From NCBI GenBank assembly GCA_017746715.1, contig JAGHZQ010000065.1, positions 270,365-334,364 of the forward strand: 64,000 nucleotides of DNA, read 5' to 3'. Made by a program: the position numbers and the translations under genes. The stretch comes from Cyanobacteria bacterium SBLK (lineage in GTDB: Bacteria > Cyanobacteriota > Cyanobacteriia > Cyanobacteriales > Spirulinaceae). Position 1 is the first letter of the stretch, and each line of letters begins with the position of its first letter. The notes under the pieces are model-generated. The model did not search any database and had not been told where the DNA came from. It saw only the letters and a program-made list of their open reading frames with translations. Of this stretch, positions 25,968-34,367 are shown one piece after another.

Positions 25968-27242
25968 ATGACTGAATTGGATGCAGAGACTCGAGGTAGC
26001 GATCGCTCTAATCAACGCTTTGGCGTTTTACAGGGGGCGAAAAACCGCTTGCAGAAACTTTTTCCCGTCGATCGCGCGGCACAAAAAGTAGTCGATTTGT
26101 TTAGCGTTAGCGACGATCGCCTTGCTGAAATTTTAGCCGAGGCGCGATCGCGCTTGCCAACCACAGAAGCCTTATTAATGGGCAAACCCCAAGCGGGAAA
26201 AAGTTCCATCGTGCGAGGACTGACGGGAGTTTCGGCAGAAATTATCGGTCAGGGGTTTCGCCCTCACACCCAAAATACGCAACGATATGCTTATCCCTCG
26301 GAAGATTTACCGTTGTTGATCTTTACCGATACCGTCGGGTTAGGAGATATCGGACAAAATACCGAGGCGATCGCGGCAGAATTACTAGCACAATTACAAC
26401 AGGAAAACCGCCACGCCAAAATTCTGATTTTAACGGTCAAAATCAATGATTTTGCGATCGCGACGTTGCGAGAGATTACAGAGAAATTGCGTCAAAAATA
26501 TCCTCACATTCCTTGTTTGCTGGCAGTAACTTGCTTGCACGAAATCTATCCCCCCGATCTGGCCGATCATCCCCCCTATCCGCCGACTTTGGAAACCTGC
26601 GATCGCCCTTATTCTGCCTTAAAAGAAGCCTTTGCGGGATTGTGCGATCGCGCTGTCCTTATTGATTTTACCTTAGAGGAAGACGGCTATACGCCCGTTT
26701 TTTACGGCTTAGAGGCGTTGCGAGATGCCCTGGGAGATTTGTTACCGGAGGCAGAGGCACAGGCGATCTATCAATTATTGGACGAGACAGGGGGAAAAGC
26801 CTTGGGGGATTTGTATCGGGATGTAGGACGACGCTATGTTACCGCATTTGCCGCGATCGCGGCGACTTTGGCGGCAGTGCCTTTGCCCTTTGCAACCATG
26901 CCCGTTTTAACGGCATTGCAAGTATCGATGGTAGGAGTTTTGGGAAAGTTATACGGGCAAATTCTCACCCCGTCCCAAGCTGGTGGTATTGTCAGCGCGA
27001 TCGCGGGGGGATTTTTGGCTCAGGCGATCGGGCGGGAGTTAATTAAGTTCGTACCGGGTTTTGGCAGTATTATCGCTGCATCTTGGGCAGCAGCTTATAC
27101 TTTTGCTTTAGGTGAGGGAGCTTGCGTGTATTTTGGCGATTTAATGGGGGGAAAGAAACCCGATCCCGCACGCATTCAAGAAGTTATGGGCGAGTCTTTT
27201 CAAAAGGCAAAAGAACGATTTTCGAGGAAAAACGAACCATGA
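25968..27242 (+). CDS. DUF697-type membrane GTPase
   Basis: ATG at 25968 is preferred to the TTG at 25929. The G domain has P-loop GKPQAGKSS near residue 74, a possible switch region, and G3-like DTVGLGD near 120. The usual NKxD is replaced by a VTCLHE segment. The C-terminal third has two hydrophobic segments with TAFAAIAATLAAVPLPFATMPVLTALQ and GGIVSAIAGGFLAQAIGRELIKFVPGFG, as in DUF697 GTPases of the Era/YcjF-like group. Membrane remodelling or stress roles are speculative. The stop codon overlaps the ATG of a small secreted repeat protein (ATGA), implying coupled translation. Confidence 0.82.
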   Translation: MTELDAETRGSDRSNQRFGVLQGAKNRLQKLFPVDRAAQKVVDLFSVSDDRLAEILAEARSRLPTTEALLMGKPQAGKSSIVRGLTGVSAEIIGQGFRPHTQNTQRYAYPSEDLPLLIFTDTVGLGDIGQNTEAIAAELLAQLQQENRHAKILILTVKINDFAIATLREITEKLRQKYPHIPCLLAVTCLHEIYPPDLADHPPYPPTLETCDRPYSALKEAFAGLCDRAVLIDFTLEEDGYTPVFYGLEALRDALGDLLPEAEAQAIYQLLDETGGKALGDLYRDVGRRYVTAFAAIAATLAAVPLPFATMPVLTALQVSMVGVLGKLYGQILTPSQAGGIVSAIAGGFLAQAIGRELIKFVPGFGSIIAASWAAAYTFALGEGACVYFGDLMGGKKPDPARIQEVMGESFQKAKERFSRKNEP

Positions 27243-27580
27243 AACATTTAATCTCGAAACTGTTAGGAATGGGAGCGATCGCCGCGATTGTTTTTTGTCC
27301 CCCTTCTGTTTTAGCAAATGCCGACTTCGATCCCGAAAGCTGCACGTATCGCGGTAAAAAACTTGCAGGAAAGGTGAAAGTTGTTGAGAGTTTTCCTGAT
27401 TTGAAGGTAAAACCCGTCATCTCGTTTCCCGATTTGAAGGTAAAACCCGTCACCTCGTTTCCCGATGATTGCGGAGAGTGGCAATTTGTGGAACATTTCC
27501 CCGATTTTAAAATTAAGTTTGTGGAAAGTTTTCCCGATATCGAGATTAAATTTGTCGAGTCCTTTCCGGGAGTTGATTGA
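27239..27580 (+). CDS. small secreted protein with tandem V-x-SFPD repeats
   Basis: ATG at 27239 overlaps the GTPase stop codon (ATGA). The first 26 residues are a signal peptide (MKHLISKLLGMGAIAAIVF and so on, cleavage after VLA/NA). The mature 85-residue part is built of six units of 10-12 residues with the core V-E/T-x-FPD-L/F/I-K/E-I/V-K, such as VVESFPDLKVK and FVEHFPDFKIK. A CTYRG and a DDCGEW segment supply two Cys that may bridge. Alternating hydrophobic pattern suggests a beta solenoid or hairpin array. Similar FPD-repeat small secreted proteins exist in other bacteria, but no function is known to me. Confidence 0.75.
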   Translation: MKHLISKLLGMGAIAAIVFCPPSVLANADFDPESCTYRGKKLAGKVKVVESFPDLKVKPVISFPDLKVKPVTSFPDDCGEWQFVEHFPDFKIKFVESFPDIEIKFVESFPGVD

Positions 27581-27634
27581 TTTATTGATTTAGTAGGATA
27601 CTGTTAAAAACAGCGTAAGTACCAAAGTATATAT

Positions 27635-28822
27635 CTATCTATTTAGTAGTTTCTGTTGAAAATTCTTGCAGTCTTCAATGAGAGGGATACCCAAATGATG
27701 TGATATTTCAGAACTTTTCTCATAAAAATGCAAAGCCAGATCGGGTCGATCGGAAAAAAGAGCGACTTCTGCTAAGTTTTGATAAACAAAGGCTGCGGTA
27801 TAAACGTTACCAATCTTGCTGCATATCTGTAAGCATTGTTCGTAATATTGCACGGCTTCTGAAATTCGATTGAGAATGACTAATGTTCCCGCGAGGTTAC
27901 AAAGAACTTCACTTTCGGTCATTGGGTCTTTAATAGTTCTTGAAAGAGCAAGACATTCTTGATAAAGAACCATTGCTCGCTCGTCCTCTTCCATATCACC
28001 GTAGACATTAGCAAGATTAAGCAATGCCGCGCACTCGCTACTTGGATTCTGATAGTTTCTTGCACGCTCCAAACCTTTTTCTAGGTATAAAATCGCATTT
28101 TGATAATCTTGTAATTCTCTATAAGCTCCTCCTATATTTCCTAGTAAAGAGGATTCATCCGCATTATCTTGCGTGACTTCCATAAGATTCAGGGCATTGT
28201 GATAGAGTTCAATTGCCGTCTGAGCTTTCCCTAAAGAACATTGAATATTCCCCAAATTTGCGAAAGCTGCAACTTGACCAGAAGAATCATCAATTCGGTC
28301 GGCAATTTCTAGACCTTGTTCTATATATATTTTAGCTTCTTCATATTTTCCTAAATCATGATAAACACTTCCTAAATGAATGAGTGCAGTGCTAAGATAT
28401 TCAGAGTTATCATCATTTTGATACTTTTCGACAATACTTTCGTACAGGTCGATCGCTTCTAAAAATCGTGACATCTCATTGCAAGAGTTCCCCCACGTAT
28501 TGAGAATAATAGTATCTAAATCATCATCTAACTTGCCAATCAGTTTCTGACACAGCTCGATTGATGCAAGAAATCCCCCCCAAATATTTAATTGTTGATG
28601 GAGCTGATTGGGGAGCAGTGGTGGTGACTCTAAAAGGAAAATTTGGGCGGCGGCTCCCCAATCCTCAACCTCAGCATAATGATAAAATGCTTCTAGCAAT
28701 CCTCGTATTTTAATTAGATTAGAAGCATTTGTCGGTGGATGATAACGGTTCAACCAGTTGTTAGCAGCTCGATAGTGAGCGCTTGCAAAAGAAGAGAGAT
28801 TAGTTTTTTTGAAATGAGTCAA
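27635..28822 (-). CDS. tetratricopeptide repeat protein
   Basis: The start is TTG at 28822, with AGAGGA 7-8 bases upstream and no early ATG. About eight TPR units fill residues 110-385, for example ALIHLGSVYHDLGKYEEAKIYIEQGLEIADRI, AAFANLGNIQCSLGKAQTAIELYHNALNL and SLLGNIGGAYRELQDYQNAILYLEKGLERA. The pattern is like the Kinesin-light-chain/LGN type with 40-residue spacing. The first 100 residues form a unique helical domain with WGAAAQIFLLESPPLLPNQLHQQLN. The protein is a probable adaptor, cytosolic. No neighbour indicates a partner. Confidence 0.82.
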   Translation of the reverse strand: MTHFKKTNLSSFASAHYRAANNWLNRYHPPTNASNLIKIRGLLEAFYHYAEVEDWGAAAQIFLLESPPLLPNQLHQQLNIWGGFLASIELCQKLIGKLDDDLDTIILNTWGNSCNEMSRFLEAIDLYESIVEKYQNDDNSEYLSTALIHLGSVYHDLGKYEEAKIYIEQGLEIADRIDDSSGQVAAFANLGNIQCSLGKAQTAIELYHNALNLMEVTQDNADESSLLGNIGGAYRELQDYQNAILYLEKGLERARNYQNPSSECAALLNLANVYGDMEEDERAMVLYQECLALSRTIKDPMTESEVLCNLAGTLVILNRISEAVQYYEQCLQICSKIGNVYTAAFVYQNLAEVALFSDRPDLALHFYEKSSEISHHLGIPLIEDCKNFQQKLLNR

Positions 28823-28921
28823 GGGTATTTTCCTCTAAAAGTCAAGAAATAACTCGACCTATATGTTTAGCTTCTATAGTTTTGTCGAGAAACTAAAACT
28901 GCTTTGTGACAGTGTATTGAT

Positions 28922-30700
28922 TCAACCCGAAAAAATCATAATACTTCCAGAATAACAAGAGACCCAAACGCGATCGCTTTGGGGATCGTAGGTAATACCA
29001 ATAGGTTTATCGTGGGTATTAACTGTTTCGACCACTTGAAAATCTCGGGTGCGAATTTTACTCAACGTATCGGAGTGATAATTTACCACGTATAAAAACT
29101 CGCCATCATCGGATAATACCGTACTGCGAGGGGCTTTTCCCGTAGAAACTTTAGCAACCACTCGCCCGGTTTGCAAATCGATTTTACCGACTTTTTGTTC
29201 GCCATTTAAACTAACATATAAATGTTGCCCGTCAGGGGAAATATTCAAATTTCGCGGTGCATTACCAATATTTTTCAACCAACCCACGGAAAAATCTCGC
29301 AAGTTTACTTTGGCAATATCGAAGGATCCCATCACTGCAATATAAGCCCATTCTCCCGCGCGATCGACTGCAATTCCTCGCGGATAAGCACCCAATTTAA
29401 TTCGGTAAATTTCTCGACTTTCTTCACTATCGACTACGCTCAGATCGTAACTGCACCAATTACTAACTAAAACGAAGCGATCGTCTGGAGTCGTAGCAAC
29501 ATATTTGGGGACAGAACCCACTTCGATCGCGCGATCGATCTCGAAACTATTCGTATCGATGCGATAGAGAAAACTATTATCTTTCTTCTGCTGGGGATTG
29601 CATTTATCATCCCCCGGATTGTTAAATTCTTTGCCGTACATTTGATAGTTAGATACCCAAGCATAGCGACCGTTATTAGAAAAGCTGGCCTCTACTGGAG
29701 AGCCGCGATATACGCCTTGATATTGAGAATGACCGTATTCGTCGAGTTCGACGGTATCGGGAATTTCTGCTACCAAATTGTAGCCGCGATCGTACACCGT
29801 AATCGTATGGGCATACATCATATTTTGAGCGAAAAATAAACCTTCTCCCGAATGAACGATAGATTTGGGGGCAATATTGCCGTAAATTGTTTTTTGCAAG
29901 CTCATTTTCTGGGGTTTTGGCTTTGCTTCTGGTTGAGCGATCGGCTCTGAAGAAAATTCACCCGATAACTCGAGAGAAGGATTGTAAAAAGGTTGGGAAA
30001 CTTCGTAAGTATCGCTATTCGAAATAAACGGCGTTAATCCTTCGCTGTTATTGGCAGAAGTTTGTACGGGAGTTGCCGGGGAAAGTCCGAGAGCTTGTTG
30101 TGTTTTTGTGCCGGCGATACCATCGGCAACCAATCCTCGATTGCGTTGAAAGCGTCGAATTGCATTCTCCGTAATGCTGCCATAATACCCTGTTGCGGGT
30201 CCGACAAAATAGCCCCGTTCTCGTAAAGTAAGTTGCAATCTTTTGACGCGATCGCTCTTCTGTCCGCGTTTGAGAACTCCCCCTGGGGCGATGGGGGTGC
30301 GAACTGTTGGCGCAGACCCTCCAGAATTGCCCTGTAACGCATTTTGAGTGCGGACTCCCACCACTCCATCGGCGCTCAATCCTTGGGCCCGTTGAAAGCG
30401 AATCACGGCTTCTGTGGTGATGCTGCCGTAATAACCCGTTACGGGTCCGTTAAAATAGCCCATGCGTTGCAATCGCTGTTGTAAATCCCGAACTTCTGAA
30501 TTGCGATCGCCTTTCTTTAACAGTGCGAGTGCCGGATCGCCCCATAAACTGGAGAGGAGAGCGATGGCCAAACAAACTTTAAATAAATTTGTTCCCTTTA
30601 GTCGCAATAATGGTATAAATATATCATAGCCGTCTCGGCTTGTCGGATGGGTTTCGCCTTCAAAAGCAACAGTAGAGTAAAGATAAGATAGAGATTCCAT
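28922..30700 (-). CDS. peptidoglycan-binding and beta-propeller protein
   Basis: After a TM/signal-like stretch (NLFKVCLAIALLSSLWG) come two PG_binding_1 domains near residues 62-120 and 141-205, each with LQQRLQRMGYF/LQLTLRERGYF and YYGSITxxAIRRFQR-like motifs. The C-terminal 320 residues form a YVTN/Lactonase-like beta propeller, with repeats such as PKYVATTPDDRFVLVSNW and PRNLNISPDGQHLYVSLNG. The protein is probably anchored at the cell wall. Repetition of the GYYGSIT motif shows the two PG domains are recent duplicates. The ATG at 30700 is the only Met before the signal-like segment. It is downstream of a repeat-rich intergenic stretch. Confidence 0.85.
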   Translation of the reverse strand: MESLSYLYSTVAFEGETHPTSRDGYDIFIPLLRLKGTNLFKVCLAIALLSSLWGDPALALLKKGDRNSEVRDLQQRLQRMGYFNGPVTGYYGSITTEAVIRFQRAQGLSADGVVGVRTQNALQGNSGGSAPTVRTPIAPGGVLKRGQKSDRVKRLQLTLRERGYFVGPATGYYGSITENAIRRFQRNRGLVADGIAGTKTQQALGLSPATPVQTSANNSEGLTPFISNSDTYEVSQPFYNPSLELSGEFSSEPIAQPEAKPKPQKMSLQKTIYGNIAPKSIVHSGEGLFFAQNMMYAHTITVYDRGYNLVAEIPDTVELDEYGHSQYQGVYRGSPVEASFSNNGRYAWVSNYQMYGKEFNNPGDDKCNPQQKKDNSFLYRIDTNSFEIDRAIEVGSVPKYVATTPDDRFVLVSNWCSYDLSVVDSEESREIYRIKLGAYPRGIAVDRAGEWAYIAVMGSFDIAKVNLRDFSVGWLKNIGNAPRNLNISPDGQHLYVSLNGEQKVGKIDLQTGRVVAKVSTGKAPRSTVLSDDGEFLYVVNYHSDTLSKIRTRDFQVVETVNTHDKPIGITYDPQSDRVWVSCYSGSIMIFSG

Positions 30701-30711
30701 TATTGGGTTGT

Positions 30712-30810
30712 TGGTTGTTAGTTATTGGTTATTGGTTTCTTCCCTCTTGGTCTCCTTGTCTTGGGAGAAGGAGGGGGTGAGTTGGGGTAGGGTGTAGGTT
30801 ATCGTTCGTT
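30712..30810. repeat. composite intergenic repeat
   Basis: This stretch has TTGGTTGTTAGTTATTGG-like tandem sequence, then a TCTTCCCTCTTGG and GGAGAAGGAGGGGGTGAGTTGG-like part. It is related in inverse orientation to the repeats at 11944-12047 and 45781-45875. The rest of the 30701-31005 interval shows no gene. Confidence 0.55.
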
Positions 30811-31005
30811 ATTATTCGCAACTTTCTACTTTCCAATCTCTACAATGTTGGTTCTCGATAATAGGTTGTTCCCTCGTCGATCGCGATTCATTGAGATGAC
30901 CATATCCCTGTTTTAATGATTTTTCGAGAGGACTCCAACCCATCAGGTTATTTTCCCCTCGCGGATCTCACCCATCGGACTGCATGGCGATCGCATCTAG
31001 ATTGA

Positions 31006-32631
31006 TTAAAGCATTTTTGAGAGGATCTTATAAATCAAGAGAAAAAGAGTCGTAATGGCAACGGTTGCCGCACCCGCAAAAACTGCTAATAAGAAAATAC
31101 CTAAAAATTGAGGCGCGCTCAATGTTTGCAAGAGTGCTTGCAAAGCAGCATTACGATGAAAAACCTGAATTAAAGCCACCAATACAAAGGTAATGCCTCC
31201 AAGAATGAGAAAATCCCACTTTTCAATGACCCGGCGATATTGTGCAAAGATCGCTCCTCCCACACTCATTCCCAATAAACCGATCCCGATCGGCTCGATC
31301 GCCTGCATCATGCTCGTAAATGCCATCAATAACAGTGCCCCTTCAAAACCCGTGAAAGCTGCACTGATAATGAGTTCTACCGTGGATAAACCGCGCCGGG
31401 AACGGCTTCGGCTCGGGGTGGGAGCGGGGGGAGTTTGCTGGATGGGAGGAGCGGGGGGAGATGGGGTGACTGGGAGGGGTGGGGGAGAAGATGCTTGCGG
31501 TGCGGGGCGTTGAATGGAAGGCGCGGGAGGTGGGGGTGTATGGGGTTGGGGCGGTTGGAGCTGGGGAATGGGGGGCGCAGAAGGCGGGGTATTGCCCTGA
31601 ACTGTAGTCGGTTGAGTTTGAGGGGGTTGGGTTGGCAGGGGAGGCGGCGAGATCGGAGGAGGGGAGGATAAGGGAGTCAAACGATCGATCGCTTCTAATA
31701 CTTCCAAGGCAGAGGCATAGCGATCGCGAGGGACCGGAAGCAACATTCGATCGAGAATTGCCGCCAATTCATCGCCGACTTGAGGGGCGTGCGATCGCCA
31801 GTCCCAACGGTTATTATAAGTATCGAATAACTCTTCTGGGGGTTTATTCGCCAGCAAAACCAAACAGGTTGCTCCTAACGCATACAAGTCCGTTGCGGGA
31901 AAGACTTGCGATGCTTGCATTTGTTCTGGAGGGGCAAACCCCATCGAATAAATCCCCGTCGATCGCCCGTGGGGAGTGCCAACGGTAGCAGTGATTTGCT
32001 TGACGGCTCCAAAATCCAGTAAATACAAGCGTCCATCGCTGCGCGATCGCATGATATTTGAGGGTTTGATGTCGCGGTGAATGACTTTTTGCGAATGGAC
32101 GAAGGCTAGCACGTCGAGAATTGCCGTTAATATTTCCAAAACTTCGGCTTCACGATAAACGCCCTTTTCTTCTTGTTCCTGTTCCAAATCTTGTCCGTCG
32201 ATAAATTGCTGGACTAAGTAGAAAAATTGTTCGTCTTTTTGATTGCTCCGACTGGGAACGACCACGGGAAAATAAGCGTAGGAATTAGGGATTTGCTTGT
32301 GATCGTTGCCCAATTCTTCAAGGACGGCGGCTTCTCGTTCGAAGAGTTTTTGGGCGATGGTTAACTGTTGGGGGGTCAGATCCCCCGACGGTTGAAACTG
32401 TTTGACTACGCATTCTCTGAGACTGGTGGTGAAGCGATCGCGGGCGAGAAAGGCGGCTCCAAACCCCCCTTGCCCGAGGAGTTTGACGGGAATGTATCGC
32501 GCCCCCAATATTAAAGGCATGCCGCAACGGGTGCAATATTGTTGTTGGGTGGTTTTCAGGCGATCGGGATCGTCGAGTTCGGGAACGATATTTTTCGTCT
32601 GACAACTGGGGCGAGTGCAAAGAATTTCCAT
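31006..32631 (-). CDS. serine/threonine protein kinase
   Basis: The N-terminus has a CTRPSCQTKN...CTRCGMPL four-Cys motif seen in cyanobacterial Spk kinases. The kinase domain (about residues 45-315) shows the Gly loop LLGQGGFGAAFLA, CVVKQF with catalytic Lys, VIHRDIKPSN, LLDFGAVK and PPEQ activation-loop motifs, so it should be active. A Pro-rich linker of about 85 residues follows. Four TM-like segments lie in the last 120 residues (STVELIISAAFTGFEGALLLMAF onwards). It may transduce an envelope signal. Divergent from the cyclic-nucleotide gene with a 363-base interval. Confidence 0.93.
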   Translation of the reverse strand: MEILCTRPSCQTKNIVPELDDPDRLKTTQQQYCTRCGMPLILGARYIPVKLLGQGGFGAAFLARDRFTTSLRECVVKQFQPSGDLTPQQLTIAQKLFEREAAVLEELGNDHKQIPNSYAYFPVVVPSRSNQKDEQFFYLVQQFIDGQDLEQEQEEKGVYREAEVLEILTAILDVLAFVHSQKVIHRDIKPSNIMRSRSDGRLYLLDFGAVKQITATVGTPHGRSTGIYSMGFAPPEQMQASQVFPATDLYALGATCLVLLANKPPEELFDTYNNRWDWRSHAPQVGDELAAILDRMLLPVPRDRYASALEVLEAIDRLTPLSSPPPISPPPLPTQPPQTQPTTVQGNTPPSAPPIPQLQPPQPHTPPPPAPSIQRPAPQASSPPPLPVTPSPPAPPIQQTPPAPTPSRSRSRRGLSTVELIISAAFTGFEGALLLMAFTSMMQAIEPIGIGLLGMSVGGAIFAQYRRVIEKWDFLILGGITFVLVALIQVFHRNAALQALLQTLSAPQFLGIFLLAVFAGAATVAITTLFLLIYKILSKML

Positions 32632-32979
32632 AGTCGGTGCAATAAGTAATTTTGACCTAATCTCTCACCCGTTGAGAGGGAGGACAGCGCGACATTCTCA
32701 TAGTAACAGGGGAATTTGCCCCGATCGCTTGCTTTCAGTGAAAACTTTGCGATCGTCATAAGGCTGCGGCTGAAATTGCGATCGCCAATGCGGTTTTTGA
32801 TTTTTTGGGAGTCTCGGCCAACACGAGAAAAACCGAAATGTTGTCAATTTTCATCACTTTTTATCACTTTTTATCATTGACTTTTTGACACAATGTAGTT
32901 TAGTATCGAGAAATAAACAGGTTCAACGCTTTTAAGAAGGTTCAATCGATAAGAAGTTCATCACGCTAAAATCGATTGT
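32632..32979. promoter_or_regulatory. divergent promoter region with 10-bp direct repeats
   Basis: No gene is seen in this interval between the kinase and the cNMP-binding gene. Two exact copies of ATCACTTTTT at 32853-32872 are followed by ATCATTGACTTTTTGACA. The last hexamer could be a -35 box, but no well-spaced -10 was found. The repeats are candidate operator sequences. Confidence 0.35.
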
Positions 32980-33105
32980 GGAGAATTCTTAATCGTGCTT
33001 GAAAAATTTAAAGTTCAAGACCGTTCAATCTATAATCAAACGAGCATTAACAGAAGAATCAATAGAGGAGATTTTTCAAGTATGCTCGAACAATTTAAAA
33101 TTCTC
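32980..33105 (+). other. duplicated translation initiation region
   Basis: GGAGA, 10 bases, a start codon and the codons for Met-Leu-Glu-Lys/Gln-Phe-Lys occur twice: GGAGA at 32980 with GTG 32995, and GGAGA at 33067 with ATG 33082. The two are 87 bases (29 codons) apart and in the same frame. The peptide starts are MLEKFKVQD and MLEQFKILE. Confidence 0.7.
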
Positions 33106-34182
33106 GAAAATCTCAGCCAATCTCAAATTGACGCAGTGGCAGAGATTTGCGAACAAAAAAACTATCCCGCCGATGCCTTTCTTTTCCACGAAGAAGAAGA
33201 GGGAGAGAAGATTTATTTTTTAATGTCTGGCACGGTGGGCGTGTATAAACTAGATCCCAATACGCAAACCCACCTCAAATTTACCGAACTACCCGCCGGG
33301 CAAAGTGTCGGGGAACTCTCTTTTGTCGATCTTTCCCCGAGAAGTTGCTCGGTCAAAACCGAAACAGAGGTCGCGGTTTCTATTTTGGATCGGCAAAAGC
33401 TCATTAAAAATGTCCCCAAGCATCAGCAAATTATCAAGATAGTCAATCAAAATATTGCCCGACAAACCCAAGAATCTCTCCGTTCTTTAAATAATCGTCA
33501 TGCGTTTTCTTTGCAAAAGCAAATTGAAGACTTTAAAGAACGCGGCAAACTCAGTCACTTTTTATTCATCCTTATTTTAGGCTTTTTTATGGTCATTGGG
33601 TTGGAGGAATTTGCAGAGGATTTTCTGCCCGAGCGGACGATAGCAGAGTCAACGGTATTTCACTGGATTTATCTTATTGTTGGCGGTATTATTCCTGCGA
33701 TTCTTTTGTTTCTCAAAGTTGATTTTCCTTTCAGGAGCGTATTCGAGATCCGAAAAAACTTCAAAAAATCATTACTGGATGGATTAATTTTCAGCGCTTT
33801 AGGGGTTGCCATTATTTTTGGTGCATGTGTCGTCTTACATCCAATTTTTCCAGAAGAAGAATTCTTGCCGAGTTTCTTATCGATTTCTTTTTCAGCGACG
33901 ACGTTATTTTACGCATTCCATAGTTATTTGCAGCAGTTTTTTAGAGCGACAATACAACTTTTAATTCAGCGTTTTCTACTCGATCGCAACGGTTATATCT
34001 CTGTTATCGTAACTGCGTTGGTTTTTGGAATCGTTCATGCCACCTATGGCTTTGAATCAATGGTAGTGACGTTGATTGTCGGCACTGTCTTTGGTTTGAT
34101 TTATCGACGAACCTATAATTTGCTCGGTGTCAGTATCGTCCATTTTGTACTCGGCTCCGTCTATTTTCATATGGGTCGATAA
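32995..34182 (+). CDS. cyclic-nucleotide-binding domain fused to CPBP-like membrane domain
   Basis: Residues about 35-150 (from the GTG start) form a cNMP-binding domain: GEKIYFLMSGTVGVYKL and AGQSVGELSFVDLSPRSCSVKTETE, which carries the phosphate-binding cassette. A coiled linker follows. The C-terminal 200 residues are a polytopic CPBP (Abi/CAAX-protease-like) domain with FGIVHATYG (motif 2) and VSIVHFVLGS (motif 3). The motif-1 glutamates (EExxxR) are replaced by YLQQFFR, so protease activity is doubtful. Either GTG 32995 or ATG 33082 is a possible start; both have equally placed GGAGA. The role may be cAMP-controlled membrane signalling. Confidence 0.8.
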   Translation: MLEKFKVQDRSIYNQTSINRRINRGDFSSMLEQFKILENLSQSQIDAVAEICEQKNYPADAFLFHEEEEGEKIYFLMSGTVGVYKLDPNTQTHLKFTELPAGQSVGELSFVDLSPRSCSVKTETEVAVSILDRQKLIKNVPKHQQIIKIVNQNIARQTQESLRSLNNRHAFSLQKQIEDFKERGKLSHFLFILILGFFMVIGLEEFAEDFLPERTIAESTVFHWIYLIVGGIIPAILLFLKVDFPFRSVFEIRKNFKKSLLDGLIFSALGVAIIFGACVVLHPIFPEEEFLPSFLSISFSATTLFYAFHSYLQQFFRATIQLLIQRFLLDRNGYISVIVTALVFGIVHATYGFESMVVTLIVGTVFGLIYRRTYNLLGVSIVHFVLGSVYFHMGR

Positions 34183-34258
34183 ACCAATCAATTTGGGAAA
34201 GTTCGTTATTTTCTCTGCATTGCGATCGCTATAGCCAAACCACATCAATTGTCAACTT

Positions 34259-34309
34259 GTGGAACAAGCATCACTTCGGCATTGCTCAGTGACCACTTGC
34301 TTGTTTCTT
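34259..34309. repeat. palindromic repeat upstream of cfa
   Basis: Terminal arms GGAACAAGCA and TGCTTGTTTC pair around a conserved core CATCACTTCGGCATTGCTCA and GTGACCACT. A related copy, with compensated arm changes (AACTGGCA/TGCCAGTT), lies downstream of cfa at 35575-35648. Confidence 0.65.
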
Positions 34310-34367
34310 ATTGACCAAAACACGGACATCCTGACCGTTCCACGCGTAAATTATTGAAGGACAACTC

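Noticed and set aside
25890..26015. N-terminal extension of the pilin-like gene
   Set aside because: It overlaps the 5' region of the divergent GTPase gene; an ATG with AAGG upstream at 25889 fits a lipoprotein start better.
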